Shown one piece after another: positions 9,405-18,399 of a stretch of 64,000 bases of DNA; positions within the stretch are counted from its first letter, which is position 1, and each line of letters begins with the position of its first letter. The stretch is from a candidate division KSB1 bacterium (lineage in GTDB: Bacteria > Zhuqueibacterota > Zhuqueibacteria > JANLFK01 > Oleimicrobiaceae): positions 186,001 through 250,000 of the forward strand of contig JANLFK010000001.1 of assembly GCA_024655945.1 (NCBI GenBank). Reading direction: 5' to 3'. Made by a program: the position numbers and the translations under genes. The notes beneath the pieces were generated by a model. The model did no database searches and was not told the origin of the DNA. It saw nothing but the letters and a program-made list of their open reading frames with translations.

Positions 9405-9571
9405 GTGAAAGGCGGGTCCTCGTGGGCTGAGGAACCCGCCTTCCCCCCTATCACGACCCGCCGTCGCCCGGCCCTCCTTGAGCTCGATAGCTCCGACGTC
9501 CCCTAATCCAAGCAGTGCTTTGTTACCGTCCCATTCCGGTGCTGGCGATCGCAGTCGTTCCGTCGCTCCGC
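9405..9571 (-). ncRNA. Candidate sigma-54-dependent small RNA
   Basis: A transcript from the sigma-54 promoter at 9582-9597 would start near 9571 and end at the hairpin 9411-9440, giving about 165 nt. The interval has no plausible coding frame: its internal ATG opens only a three-codon frame. It holds a second short stem (GAGCT/AGCTC, 9480-9493) and an exposed AAGGAGG-like segment near 9475-9481 that is not followed by a start codon at a usual distance. No known RNA family was recognised. The boundaries are inferred from promoter and terminator only. Confidence 0.45.
9411..9440 (-). terminator. Intrinsic terminator, 11-bp stem
   Basis: On the minus strand GGCGGGT-T-CCTC pairs with GAGGACCCGCC around a 7-nt loop with one bulged U, followed by UUUCACUUUUG. 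It is oriented to end the transcript from the sigma-54 promoter and lies upstream of the kinase promoter. Confidence 0.65.
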
Positions 9572-9581
9572 AACGACCATT

Positions 9582-9597
9582 TGCAACTACCGGGCCA
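9582..9597 (-). promoter_or_regulatory. Sigma-54 (-24/-12) promoter
   Basis: The minus strand reads TGGCCCG-GTAG-TTGCA, matching the sigma-54 consensus TGGCACG-N4-TTGCW at all but one core base and keeping the diagnostic GG-N10-GC spacing. It lies in the intergenic strip beside a sigma-54 activator gene. Upstream sequence holds an imperfect inverted repeat TCACT/AGTGA (9671-9696) at a distance suitable for an enhancer, but this is weak. Confidence 0.65.
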
Positions 9598-9856
9598 CAG
9601 TGCCGATCTTGGGTCATTTGGAAAATCAGCACTTATGCCTGTCGTGCAGACCTCCTCATAAGGGGGTGTATCACTTTCGCAACATTTGGGCAGTGACTTT
9701 GTTTTTTCGACAACAGGGGGTCAGCTTAGCGCGGCGCGGGTCTGCGCGGGCTACCTCCGACTGCTCACACTTTGCGCCAACAGACGGAATGGGGTGAGGG
9801 AACGGCCGAAACGACGACGCGGACACTCCTCGCGGGAACGTCCGCGTACGCTGGTG

Positions 9857-9940
9857 TGCCGAAGGGGGGAGTCGAACCCCCACGGGCGTAAGCCCACACG
9901 GCCCTGAACCGTGCGCGTCTGCCAGTTTCACCACTTCGGC
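9857..9940 (-). tRNA. tRNA-Leu (anticodon CAG)
   Basis: The 84-nt minus-strand sequence forms a full class II cloverleaf: acceptor GCCGAAG/CTTCGGC, D-arm with GTGGTGAAACTGGCAGAC, anticodon stem CACGG/CCGTG around TTCAGGG (anticodon CAG, reading CUG), a long variable arm (GTGGGC/GCCCAC) and T-arm GGGGGTTCGACTCCCCC. Discriminator base is A. The 3' CCA is not encoded (CAC follows), so it must be added post-transcriptionally. The T and variable arms are intact and nothing suggests a pseudogene. Confidence 0.96.
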
Positions 9941-9963
9941 TTCGCCAAAATTTTCACGGTGCA

Positions 9964-9992
9964 AATTTACTAATCAGCGGCGGCAAAATCAA
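9964..9992 (-). promoter_or_regulatory. Promoter for tRNA-Leu
   Basis: Minus-strand TTGATT (9987-9992) and TAAATT (9964-9969), 17-nt spacer, about 24 nt ahead of the mature tRNA 5' end. Confidence 0.65.
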
Positions 9993-10094
9993 GAGTTTTC
10001 TTCCAGGCGGTGCTCACGCCTGTTGGCCCAGGTGATCGCACCCGGCATCCAGGGAGCCGTGTACGGGGCGCACCCACGAGGCAACTAATTGGCC

Positions 10095-10123
10095 TTGACT
10101 TTTCCCGCCAAAAGTGATACTTT
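10095..10123 (+). promoter_or_regulatory. Promoter for the PAS sensor-smpB-tyrS cluster
   Basis: TTGACT (10095-10100) and TACTTT (10118-10123) with a 17-nt spacer. Transcription would begin near 10130, leaving an untranslated leader of roughly 160 nt up to the TTG start at 10289. I see no known riboswitch in that leader. Confidence 0.65.
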
Positions 10124-10288
10124 TAGCAGCGCGTTGTAAGCACAGAGCTGAACGCAACGTCGCTGTTGATGCCCCATCCAGTGAGCAACGGGTCGCTGCT
10201 CTGCGCCAGGGGGCCTCTGGCCGGCCAGCCGCAGAGGTGATTCGGCAGCCCTGCTTGCCGCGGCCGCTGACAAGTAGGAGGTTATGCC

Positions 10289-13200
10289 TTGACCGCACAC
10301 CCAACGCACGACGATACAGCAGTTCCCGGGCAGCCCATCCCTTTTGCTCCTGAGCAGGCGAGAGACGGTATTTTTGCCTTGGACCTTCGCGGCCAACTCT
10401 GTTACGCGAACCCTCGATTCCTTGAGCAGGTGGGTCGCCAGGGGTCAGAACTCCATGGCTGTCATCTGAAAGAGTTGGTCTCGGCCCGCCACCAAGACAG
10501 CGTGCGGGTGATGCTGAAACAGCTGCTGCGCGGCGCCGGCCATCCCCCCATTGAGGTAGAGCTCTCCAGAGGCCCGGAAGAGAGCATACCTGTAGAGATA
10601 CATGCCTGGTCAGTCCGCGAAGGGGGACGGATTGCCGGCGTGCAGGGTACCTACCGCGACCTTCGTCCGCGCCTGGGGGTGCACGAGGAATCCCTCGGCA
10701 CTACTGAGCTCTACGGCAGGCTCTTCGAGCTGACGCCGGAGGCTATCATAATCACTGGAGCAAGCGGCAAAGTGGTGAAAACCAACCGGGCGGCGGCACG
10801 CATGTTTGGGTTCGAGACCCCGGAGGCGATGTTAGGGCACAAGGGAGTCTCGCTCTATGCCGATCCCAGCGAGCGGGAAACCATCATAGCACAGCTGCGC
10901 GAACATGGTTTCGCCATCCAGCCAGACGGCAGGTTCCGGCGCAAGGACGGCTCGCACGGGCATTGTTGTGTGCGCGTTCAGGCACTCTATGACCAGTCCG
11001 GCCAGGTGCTCGGTGCCGTCGGCTTTCTCACCGACGTGACCGCCGAGCGTGAAGCGGGGAAGGCCCTGCGCGAGTCAGAACACCAGTTCCGCACCCTCGC
11101 CGAAGCCTCGCCAAACATGATCTTCATGGTCGCTGACGGGAAGATCGTGTACGCAAACAAGGCGGCAGAGGAGGCCCTCGGCCCTTTCTCGCCCTCTTCG
11201 CCGCTCCGCGATATTGTGGCGCAAGAACACTGGGAGGGGCTAAGAGCATATCTTGAGGCAGCCCAACGCAGGAACCAACGTGACCGCCTGGAATGCACCC
11301 TGATCTCCCCTGCCGGGCAGCACTTGGACGCTCTTGTCCACCTATCTCCTGTGGAGCACAAGGGGGGCCGAGCAGTTTTGGTGGTAGCCACGGATATCAG
11401 CGGACAGAAGAGAACGGAGCGCATCCTTCGTGACGTCGAAGCAAAGTACCGCACCCTCGTGGAGCAGTCTGCCTTTGGTGTGGCTCTCCTTTCGCTGGAG
11501 CCATTGCAGCTGCTCTTGGCGAACGAGGCCCTCGCCCGCATTCTCGGCTGTGCTCGGGAGAAGCTCTTAGGCATGCGCGGCCAGGAACTCCTCGCCCGCG
11601 TGCATCCCAACGACCGCGCTCGGATTCAGGAGTTCTTGGGGAAGGCCTTTGCCGCCGAACTCCGCCGCCACAGTGTCGTCCGTGTCATCGACGTAGATGG
11701 CGGCGTCCACCACATCGAATGCGAGGTGAGGAGGGTGACTATCGGGGGGATTCCCCTCCTGCAGTTCACCGCAATCGATATTACCGAGAGGCTTCGGGCA
11801 GAGACGGCACTCCGCGAGAGCCAGGAGAGGTACCGCGCCGTAGTGGAGGACCAGACCGAACTCATTTGCCGGCGCTCGGCCGACGGCACCATCCTTTTCG
11901 TGAATGAGGCCTACTGCCGCTACTATGGGAAGCAAGCCGCCGAACTGGTCGGCACCAAGTTCATGCCTGCCATGCCTGATAACCAGTTCCGGGAGGCGCG
12001 GGACCACTTCCTGGCCCTGCGCCCCTCGCGTCCTACGCTCACCCATGAGCACATTGTGCTCAACGCTAAGGGCGAGCAGCGGTGGATGCAGTGGACCACA
12101 AGGGCCCTTTTTGGCCGTCGCGGGCGCCTGACTGGGATGCAGGCGGTGGGACGAGACGTGACCGAGCAGAAACGTGCCGAACAGATGGCCAAGGAAAGGA
12201 CCGAAGACCTTGCCCTTGTGGCGCGCATGAACGGTGCGATAGCCGCCGGCGCGGGAATTCAGCGGGTGTTGCACATCTGCGCACAGGGCCTCATGCGGAG
12301 CTTCGGCTGCAAGATGACCACCGTCTTGTTGCGCAGCGAGGACGGGCGCTTTCTCCTCTGGGACAAGCGGATGCTCACCCGCACCCAGACCCGAAAGATT
12401 GAGGAGGCCATTAGACGCCCGCTTCCATCAGTCAGGATAGACTTGGAGTGTTCGCCGCACTTGCGCGCCGCGTTGCTGGCCGAGGCCCTCGAACTCGTGG
12501 CTGACGAGGAAGGGGCCGACGCGCTCTTGGCGGAGTTTGCCCGCGCGGTAGGCGTCAAGCGCAAGCGTTTTCCCGTGCTACGGCAACTGTTGGGGATGCC
12601 GCCGGCCATCAATGTCCCGTTACTCTGCGGTCAGGAGCATGTGGGCCTTGTCTCGATCTCGCGAGGTGCGGGGTTCACCGAAACCGAAGTGGCGCGCTTG
12701 AGAAACATCGCCGAGGCCTTAGTCTTGGCCGTCAAGCATCACAATCTGGAGGATTCGCTGCGACGCAATGAGGAGCGCCTTCGCCTCATGGCGGCGAACC
12801 TAAACGAGGGGCTGGCCATCATTGAAGACGACAAGGTCGTGTATGCCAATCCTCGCCTCCTGGAAATCTTTGCCTGTCCGGCAGAGAGCTTGGAGCCCGC
12901 GATGCTCTTGCAGTGTGCGGCTCCCGAGGAGCAGATGCGCGTGTGCACCATCGTCGAAGAAGCCCAGCGTCTTGGTCGACGAGAAGTGGAGCTGGAATAC
13001 TGGATTGTGCTCAATGGCGGCAGCCGCAGGTTTGTCCGCAGCCGATACGTCCGCTGCATGGATCGCGGTAAGGTCAGAACCTACCTGATCGCCAGCGATC
13101 TGACCGAACACCGCTTAGCAGATGTCAAACGGGAGCGCCTTATCGGCCAGCTGCTGCAGACGCTCAGCGAGGTCAAGACGCTGACAGGCTTGCTGCCCAT

Positions 13201-13414
13201 CTGTTCCTCATGCAAGAAGATTCGCGACGACAAAGGCTACTGGCACCGGGTGGAGAGCTATCTCAGCGCGCACACTTCCGCCCAGCTCAGCTGTGCGCTC
13301 TGCCCGGAGTGTGCGAGGAAAACACATGGGCAGAGTGCCCAAAAGAAAGCCGCACAGACCCGCGGCCGTGGAGGAAGGCACACTCCACCACCAACCAGTG
13401 CGAAGCAGAGATGA
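10289..13414 (+). CDS. Multi-PAS/GAF sensor protein with C-terminal Cys-rich SSCKKIRDDKGYW module
   Basis: 1041 residues with no membrane segment. Six PAS-like units can be followed (roughly 25-128, 142-257, 267-380, 387-505, 514-632 and 829-945), each ending in the usual D-[IV]-T/S-[EG] exit, with a GAF-like domain between the fifth and sixth (about 640-828). The C-terminus (about 946-1015) is a helix then a CSSCKKIRDDKGYW segment and CALCPEC, a four-cysteine probable zinc module found at the end of many bacterial PAS proteins that lack a kinase. No histidine kinase, GGDEF or HTH is present, so the output is unknown. Start is TTG at 10289, 7 nt after AGGAGG. Its stop overlaps the smpB start (ATGA). 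Confidence 0.85.
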   Translation: MTAHPTHDDTAVPGQPIPFAPEQARDGIFALDLRGQLCYANPRFLEQVGRQGSELHGCHLKELVSARHQDSVRVMLKQLLRGAGHPPIEVELSRGPEESIPVEIHAWSVREGGRIAGVQGTYRDLRPRLGVHEESLGTTELYGRLFELTPEAIIITGASGKVVKTNRAAARMFGFETPEAMLGHKGVSLYADPSERETIIAQLREHGFAIQPDGRFRRKDGSHGHCCVRVQALYDQSGQVLGAVGFLTDVTAEREAGKALRESEHQFRTLAEASPNMIFMVADGKIVYANKAAEEALGPFSPSSPLRDIVAQEHWEGLRAYLEAAQRRNQRDRLECTLISPAGQHLDALVHLSPVEHKGGRAVLVVATDISGQKRTERILRDVEAKYRTLVEQSAFGVALLSLEPLQLLLANEALARILGCAREKLLGMRGQELLARVHPNDRARIQEFLGKAFAAELRRHSVVRVIDVDGGVHHIECEVRRVTIGGIPLLQFTAIDITERLRAETALRESQERYRAVVEDQTELICRRSADGTILFVNEAYCRYYGKQAAELVGTKFMPAMPDNQFREARDHFLALRPSRPTLTHEHIVLNAKGEQRWMQWTTRALFGRRGRLTGMQAVGRDVTEQKRAEQMAKERTEDLALVARMNGAIAAGAGIQRVLHICAQGLMRSFGCKMTTVLLRSEDGRFLLWDKRMLTRTQTRKIEEAIRRPLPSVRIDLECSPHLRAALLAEALELVADEEGADALLAEFARAVGVKRKRFPVLRQLLGMPPAINVPLLCGQEHVGLVSISRGAGFTETEVARLRNIAEALVLAVKHHNLEDSLRRNEERLRLMAANLNEGLAIIEDDKVVYANPRLLEIFACPAESLEPAMLLQCAAPEEQMRVCTIVEEAQRLGRREVELEYWIVLNGGSRRFVRSRYVRCMDRGKVRTYLIASDLTEHRLADVKRERLIGQLLQTLSEVKTLTGLLPICSSCKKIRDDKGYWHRVESYLSAHTSAQLSCALCPECARKTHGQSAQKKAAQTRGRGGRHTPPPTSAKQR

Positions 13415-13875
13415 GCGAGAAGCTGATCACCACCAACCGCAAGGCAAGGCATGACTATGTCATCCTGGAGACCGTCGAGGCAGGCATCGCCTTGCAGGGC
13501 ACTGAGGTGAAGTCGCTCAGAGCGGGACGCGCCAACCTGAAGGACAGCTATGCGGCCATCAAGGACGGGGAGGTGTGGCTCTTCCATGCCCACATCAGTC
13601 CCTACGACCATGGCAGCGTCTACAACCACGACCCGGTGCGACCACGCAAGTTGTTGCTTCACCGCCAGGAGATTCGGTGCCTGGCACGCAAGGTTCAGGA
13701 GCGCGGACTGACACTTGTGCCCTTGCGCATGTATTTCAAGAAAGGCAGAGCCAAAGTCGAGCTTGCGCTGGCGCGTGGCAAACACCAGTATGACCGCCGC
13801 CAGGACATCACCCGCCGGGACGCCGAACGGGATACGCAGCGAGAACTGAAGGAAAAGTACCGGATCAAGCTCTAA
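13411..13875 (+). CDS. smpB: SsrA-binding protein SmpB
   Basis: 154 residues, the normal SmpB length. SmpB binds tmRNA (SsrA) and brings it to ribosomes stalled on broken mRNA for trans-translation. The family landmarks are present: NRKARHDYVILETVEAGIAL, the GTEVKSLRAGRANLKDSY stretch of the OB-like core, PYDHGSVYNHDPVRPRKLLLH, LVPLRMYFKKGRAKVELALARGK and a basic C-terminal tail (YDRRQDITRRDAERDTQREL). The ATG at 13411 overlaps the stop of the PAS sensor by four bases, suggesting coupled translation. The tmRNA gene itself is not in the window. Confidence 0.97.
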   Translation: MSEKLITTNRKARHDYVILETVEAGIALQGTEVKSLRAGRANLKDSYAAIKDGEVWLFHAHISPYDHGSVYNHDPVRPRKLLLHRQEIRCLARKVQERGLTLVPLRMYFKKGRAKVELALARGKHQYDRRQDITRRDAERDTQRELKEKYRIKL

Positions 13876-13887
13876 CCAGAGGCAGGG

Positions 13888-15180
13888 ATGAGAACGGAGC
13901 AGAACAACGCTTACGAGGTTCTGAAGCAACGAGGCTTTGTCTGCCAAGTGACCGACGAGGCAGCAGTGCGCGCCATGTTCGACGCCGGTCAAGTGACGTG
14001 CTACATAGGCTTTGACCCCACCGCCGACAGCCTGCACGTGGGCAGTCTGCTGCCCATCATGGCCCTGGTGCACGTGCAGCGGGCCGGTCATCGCCCCATT
14101 GCCGTGATCGGCGGCGGCACGGCCATGGTCGGCGACCCCAGCGGCAAGACTGAGATGCGGCAGATGCTAAGCAGGGAGCGCATCTACGCCAACGGCTTGG
14201 CGATACGGGCACAACTGGATCGCTATCTGCACTTTTCAGATGGTGACGCCATCGCGGTGGACAACTACGAGTGGCTGTCGCCCCTGAACCACATAGAGTT
14301 TCTGCGCGACATCGGCCGCCACTTCAGCGTGAACCGCATGTTGACTGCGGAGGCCTATCGCCAGCGCCTCGAGACTGGCCTCTCGTTCATCGAGTTCAAC
14401 TACCAGGTTCTCCAGGCATATGACTTTCTCGTCCTGTTCCGGCGCTACGGCTGCGCCGTGCAGATGGGTGGAGACGATCAGTGGGGTAACATCCTTGCGG
14501 GAGTGGACCTCATTCGCCGCCTGGAATCGGCGCAGGTGGAGGGGGTGACCTTCCCACTGCTCACCACCGCCACCGGCGAGAAGATGGGCAAGACAGCTCG
14601 CGGGGCAGTGTGGTTGGATCCACGCAAGACGTCGCCGTACGAGTTCTACCAGTACTGGGTCAACGTCGACGATCGCGACGTGGCCAGCTTCTTAGCCTAT
14701 TTCACCCTTTTGCCGCTCCATGAGATCGAACAAGTGCAAAGTCTTGCGGGGGCTGATCTCAACCTGTGCAAGGTCGTCTTGGCCTACGAGGCAACCAAGA
14801 TAACTCACGGCGAGGAGGAGGCGCGCCGCGCCTTTGCTGCTGCCTCCAGCGCGTTCGGCGCGCGGGTCATTCCGCCTCAGCTCTTACCTTCGAGCACGGT
14901 TCCTCGAGGCGAAGGGGTCACTTCCGAAGAGGCTATCCCCACAACTGCCATCGCCCGCGAACGCCTGGACCAAGGCATTTGGATCGTCGAGCTGCTGACC
15001 GAGGTCGGCTTGGCGCGCACGCGCAGCGAGGCGCGTCGGCTCATCGAGCAGCGAGGCGCCTACCTCAATCAGCAGCCAATCGACTCCCTCGACCTGAGGA
15101 TAGGTCACCAACACTTTGCCGAGGGCATGCTGATGCTACGGGCCGGCAAGAAACGCTATCATCGCCTGGTGCTCTCGTGA
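13888..15180 (+). CDS. tyrS: Tyrosyl-tRNA synthetase
   Basis: 430 residues. TyrS charges tRNA-Tyr with tyrosine using ATP. The class I signature is LHVGS (HIGH-like, residues 49-53) after IGFDPTADS, and the second signature is KMGKT (KMSKS-like, near 232). [11 protein letters not shown] is the family's tyrosine-binding segment. The last ~70 residues form an S4 RNA-binding domain ([20 protein letters not shown]). It follows smpB by 12 nt with an AGGCAGGG Shine-Dalgarno sequence. The KMGKT form marks the bacterial TyrS type common outside Firmicutes. Confidence 0.97.
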   Translation: MRTEQNNAYEVLKQRGFVCQVTDEAAVRAMFDAGQVTCYIGFDPTADSLHVGSLLPIMALVHVQRAGHRPIAVIGGGTAMVGDPSGKTEMRQMLSRERIYANGLAIRAQLDRYLHFSDGDAIAVDNYEWLSPLNHIEFLRDIGRHFSVNRMLTAEAYRQRLETGLSFIEFNYQVLQAYDFLVLFRRYGCAVQMGGDDQWGNILAGVDLIRRLESAQVEGVTFPLLTTATGEKMGKTARGAVWLDPRKTSPYEFYQYWVNVDDRDVASFLAYFTLLPLHEIEQVQSLAGADLNLCKVVLAYEATKITHGEEEARRAFAAASSAFGARVIPPQLLPSSTVPRGEGVTSEEAIPTTAIARERLDQGIWIVELLTEVGLARTRSEARRLIEQRGAYLNQQPIDSLDLRIGHQHFAEGMLMLRAGKKRYHRLVLS

Positions 15181-15199
15181 GTCCTCCAGGAGGGTGAAG

Positions 15200-15768
15200 A
15201 TGGTCCGACGGTGGCACAAGACTGAGATCGAGCTCCTGCGCGGCGACATCACGGAGATGGCAACCGACGCCATTGTCAACGCTGCCAATGAGCATCTTGC
15301 TCATGGTGCAGGCGTAGCTGGGGCCATTGTGCGCAAAGGCGGGCGCATCATCCAGGAGGAGAGTAACGCCTGGGTGCGCACCCATGGCCGCGTGCCCACC
15401 GGCTCTGCTGCCATCACCAGCGGGGGGCGCTGAAGGCCCGCTACCTGATCCACGCGGTCGGGCCGGTCATGGGATCAGGCGAGGAGGAGCGAAAGCTGCG
15501 CGACGCCACCATCGCCAGCCTGCGCTTAGCTGATGCCCACGGCCTGACCAGCATCGCCTTTCCGGCCATCAGTACCGGTGTGTTCGGCTGCCCAATGGAG
15601 CTTTGCGCCCGAGCCATGCTGAGCGCCGTGCGCGATTATGCCGACGGCGCTACGGGCATACGACGCATCGTCTTCTGCCTGTGGGACGAAGAGGCCTTGG
15701 CAGTCTTTTCGGCCCAGCTCGAGACCCTCATACCACAGTCAGCCGGGGAGCCCCCGCTGCTTCATTGA
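15200..15768 (+). pseudogene. Macrodomain (ADP-ribose-binding) protein with a one-base frameshift
   Basis: Conceptually 189 residues. The first part carries the macrodomain core [19 protein letters not shown] and HGAGVAGAI, the second part HAVGP and PAISTGVFGCP, which bind the ADP-ribose phosphates. Macrodomains of this type hydrolyse O-acetyl-ADP-ribose or ADP-ribosylated groups. A run of six G at 15422-15427 is one base short: with seven, ITSGG joins [13 protein letters not shown]. As given, translation stops at a TGA seven bases later. The ATG at 15200 has AGGAGG 6 nt upstream. It lies 19 nt after tyrS and overlaps the end of the DUF1844 gene tail to tail. The gene may be intact in the organism if the run is a sequencing error. 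Confidence 0.85.
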
Positions 15769-16154
15769 CCCTCGCTCTGCTGGCTTTCCGGTTCTCTCTC
15801 CGCTGTCGTCTCTGCGCCCGCTGAGGCAGACTCTTTCTTTTCGCCTTCCGTCTTGGCTTGTTGCTCCTGTGCTTTGCGGTCCTTTTCGGCCTCGTCCACG
15901 TAGTTGAGCTTCAGCTCGCTGATCATGCGGTCCAGAAACCGCGCTTCGTTGTCCGTAAGATTGCCCTTCGTCTTTGCCTTCAGCATATCCAGCATGTCTA
16001 TGCTCATTTGGGCCTGCAACAAGTCCCGCTCGATCTTGTCGGTGAGCGGATTCTTGAGCTTGCCCATGTACTGCATTGCTGAGGTATGAAACATCATCAC
16101 CAGATTGAAGAAGAGTGCCTCGAACATCTGCTCACGAGTGAACTGCTCTGCCAT
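15762..16154 (-). CDS. DUF1844 domain protein
   Basis: 130 residues. The N-terminal ~75 residues (FEALFFNLVMMFHTSAMQYMGK ... IDMLDMLKAKTKGNLTDNE) match the DUF1844 family, small helical proteins of unknown function often found beside translation and replication genes. The C-terminal ~50 residues are a low-complexity tail rich in Glu, Gln, Lys, Ser and Ala. It is last in the operon that begins at the K+ channel gene, separated from recG by 115 nt. Confidence 0.82.
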   Translation of the reverse strand: MAEQFTREQMFEALFFNLVMMFHTSAMQYMGKLKNPLTDKIERDLLQAQMSIDMLDMLKAKTKGNLTDNEARFLDRMISELKLNYVDEAEKDRKAQEQQAKTEGEKKESASAGAETTAEREPESQQSEGQ

Positions 16155-16269
16155 GCCATCCCTCCTCTTGCAACCTCCAGACGGTCACCCTGCTCGGCCC
16201 CCCCATGCTGCATGCACTGCAAACCGAGTATTCAGACGCTCCATCCCCCACTTCAGGTTCCCGTTTCCC

Positions 16270-18378
16270 TCAGCCAATGTCGGCCAGGCCGTACTTGCCG
16301 CGATAGTGCCTGAGAAAGCAGGATCGCACACCCTGGTCCTCGCTATGCAGCAGTTGTGGGTCGCGTGCAGCCAGCGCGAAAGCCTCGTCCCGCGCCTTGA
16401 GCAGAATCTCCACGTCGTCGACCAGGTTGGCAATCTTCATCTCTGGCAGGCCATGCTGCTTGGTGCCGAAGAACTCCCCTGGCCCGCGAAGCTTGAGGTC
16501 GATCTCCGCGATGCGGAAGCCGTCGGTCACCTTGGCGAGAGTCTCCAGCCGCGTGCGCGCCTCCTCGGAAAGAGGCGGATAGGCCAGGAGAATGCAATAG
16601 GACTGCTCCGCTCCTCGGCCGACCCGCCCCCGCAGTTGGTGAAGCTGCGGCAGCCCAAAGCGCTCGGCATGCTCGATGACCATGACGGTGGCATTCGGAA
16701 CGTCGACGCCCACTTCGATGACCGTCGTGCAGACCAGAACGCGCAGCTCCCCCCGCTTGAACGCCATCATGGTGCGGTCCTTGTCCTCCTGCCGCATGCG
16801 GCCGTGGAGCAAGCCTATGGGTATGTCCGAAAAGAGGCCGGCGGCCAGTTGCTCAAAGCTCTCGGTAGCAGCCTTCAGGTCGACCTTCTCCGACTCTTCC
16901 ACTAAGGGGAAAACCACATACGCCTGCGCGCCTGCCAGGACCTTGTCACGGAGCCACTGATAGACCTCGGGGCGCTTGTCGCTGGTTCGCCAGTAGGTCT
17001 TGACCAGCTTGCGGTCCTTGGGCAGCTCATCCAGCACGCTCACATCCAAATCGCCGTAGACGGTGAGCGACAGGGTGCGCGGGATGGGGGTGGCAGTCAT
17101 CACCAGCACATCTGGGCTCTGCCCCTTGTGCCGCAAGGTGGCGCGTTGCATCACCCCGAAGCGATGCTGCTCGTCGATAACCACAAAACCCACATTGGCG
17201 AACTGCACCCCTTCCTGGATGAGCGCATGGGTGCCGACGGTGATATCCACCTTCCCCTGGGCGACGTCCTCCAATAGCTGCTGGCGGAAAGCTTTGCTTT
17301 GCCCGCCAATGAGGAGTTCGACCCGTACCCCAAGGTCGCGGAGAAAGTCGCGAATGGTGAGATAGTGCTGCTCTGCCAGGATTTCGGTGGGAGCCATGAG
17401 GGCAGCTTGATAGCCGTTCTCCACAGCGATGAGCATGCTGGTCAGGGCAACGACAGTCTTGCCGGAGCCCACATCCCCCTGCAGCAGGCGGTTCATGGGC
17501 TGTGGCCGGCGCATGTCCTCGCGAATCTCGCGCAGCACGCGCTTCTGAGCCTCCGTAAGCTGAAACGGCAAGCGCTCGACCAACTGGCGGGTCTTTTCGC
17601 CCACTCGAGGGAATGCAATACCCGGGCCGCCCGAACCAAGGCGCCTCTTGCGGTAGGCAATCATCAGTTCAAGGAAGAAAAGCTCGTCAAACTTGAGGCG
17701 GCGTTGGGCGAGAGCCAGGGCAGCGCGATCACGGGGAAAGTGGATGTTCTCCAGAGCCTCGCGGAGCGGCATGAGCCCCTGTCGCCCGAGGATCTCCGCC
17801 GGCAGGGTTTCCTCCACCGAGGCCAGGTAGCTGTCCAGAGCGTTGCGCAGGATGCGGCGGAAGCCGCGGCTGTCGAGGCCTCTGCGGGCCAATGCCTCAG
17901 ACGAAGGGTAGAGCGGAATGACGGCCCCCGTGTGTAGAGCCGGGGCGGAACCCTCCTCGGAGAGGTGGTCGTACTCGGGATGCACCATCTGCAGGCCACC
18001 GTAGCTGGTCACCTTTCCCGAAAAGGCCACCACCTCGCCCGGGCTGAAGAGCTTAGCGAGGTACTCGGCGCGATTGAACCAGACGACCTGCAGGAAACCA
18101 GTGGCATCCGCGATCAGCGCCACTGCGCGGGGCCGACGCCCGCGGATCATCTGCACGGATTCAACCTTGCCCACCACGGTGGCGGTCATCCCGGGCCGGA
18201 GACCGGCAATTGGGCTGATGGTGCTCCGATCGAGGTAGCGACGTGGGAAGTAGTAGAGCAAGTCCTCTACGGTGTGGACATTGACAGAGCACAAGGCGGA
18301 CGCGCGCGCCTCCCCCACGCCGCGCACACATTGCACCGACTTGTCCAGTTGAAGAACCTGCCTGTCAGGTGCAGGCAT
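16270..18378 (-). CDS. recG: ATP-dependent DNA helicase RecG
   Basis: 702 residues. RecG remodels stalled replication forks and branch-migrates Holliday junctions. The N-terminal wedge domain (OB fold, about 60-150, with [17 protein letters not shown]) is followed by a superfamily 2 helicase: Walker A GDVGSGKT near 305, motif II DEQH near 399, motif III TATPIP, and the C-terminal lobe with [15 protein letters not shown] and [15 protein letters not shown] (motif VI). RecG-specific [13 protein letters not shown] is also visible. It lies 21 nt downstream of the DUF4139 gene. Confidence 0.97.
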   Translation of the reverse strand: MPAPDRQVLQLDKSVQCVRGVGEARASALCSVNVHTVEDLLYYFPRRYLDRSTISPIAGLRPGMTATVVGKVESVQMIRGRRPRAVALIADATGFLQVVWFNRAEYLAKLFSPGEVVAFSGKVTSYGGLQMVHPEYDHLSEEGSAPALHTGAVIPLYPSSEALARRGLDSRGFRRILRNALDSYLASVEETLPAEILGRQGLMPLREALENIHFPRDRAALALAQRRLKFDELFFLELMIAYRKRRLGSGGPGIAFPRVGEKTRQLVERLPFQLTEAQKRVLREIREDMRRPQPMNRLLQGDVGSGKTVVALTSMLIAVENGYQAALMAPTEILAEQHYLTIRDFLRDLGVRVELLIGGQSKAFRQQLLEDVAQGKVDITVGTHALIQEGVQFANVGFVVIDEQHRFGVMQRATLRHKGQSPDVLVMTATPIPRTLSLTVYGDLDVSVLDELPKDRKLVKTYWRTSDKRPEVYQWLRDKVLAGAQAYVVFPLVEESEKVDLKAATESFEQLAAGLFSDIPIGLLHGRMRQEDKDRTMMAFKRGELRVLVCTTVIEVGVDVPNATVMVIEHAERFGLPQLHQLRGRVGRGAEQSYCILLAYPPLSEEARTRLETLAKVTDGFRIAEIDLKLRGPGEFFGTKQHGLPEMKIANLVDDVEILLKARDEAFALAARDPQLLHSEDQGVRSCFLRHYRGKYGLADIG

Positions 18379-18399
18379 GGCCGTAGCCGAAGGGCGCTC

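Noticed and set aside
9105-9632. 175-residue minus-strand frame upstream of the kinase
   Set aside because: It crosses the terminator and the kinase promoter, and its sequence looks non-coding.
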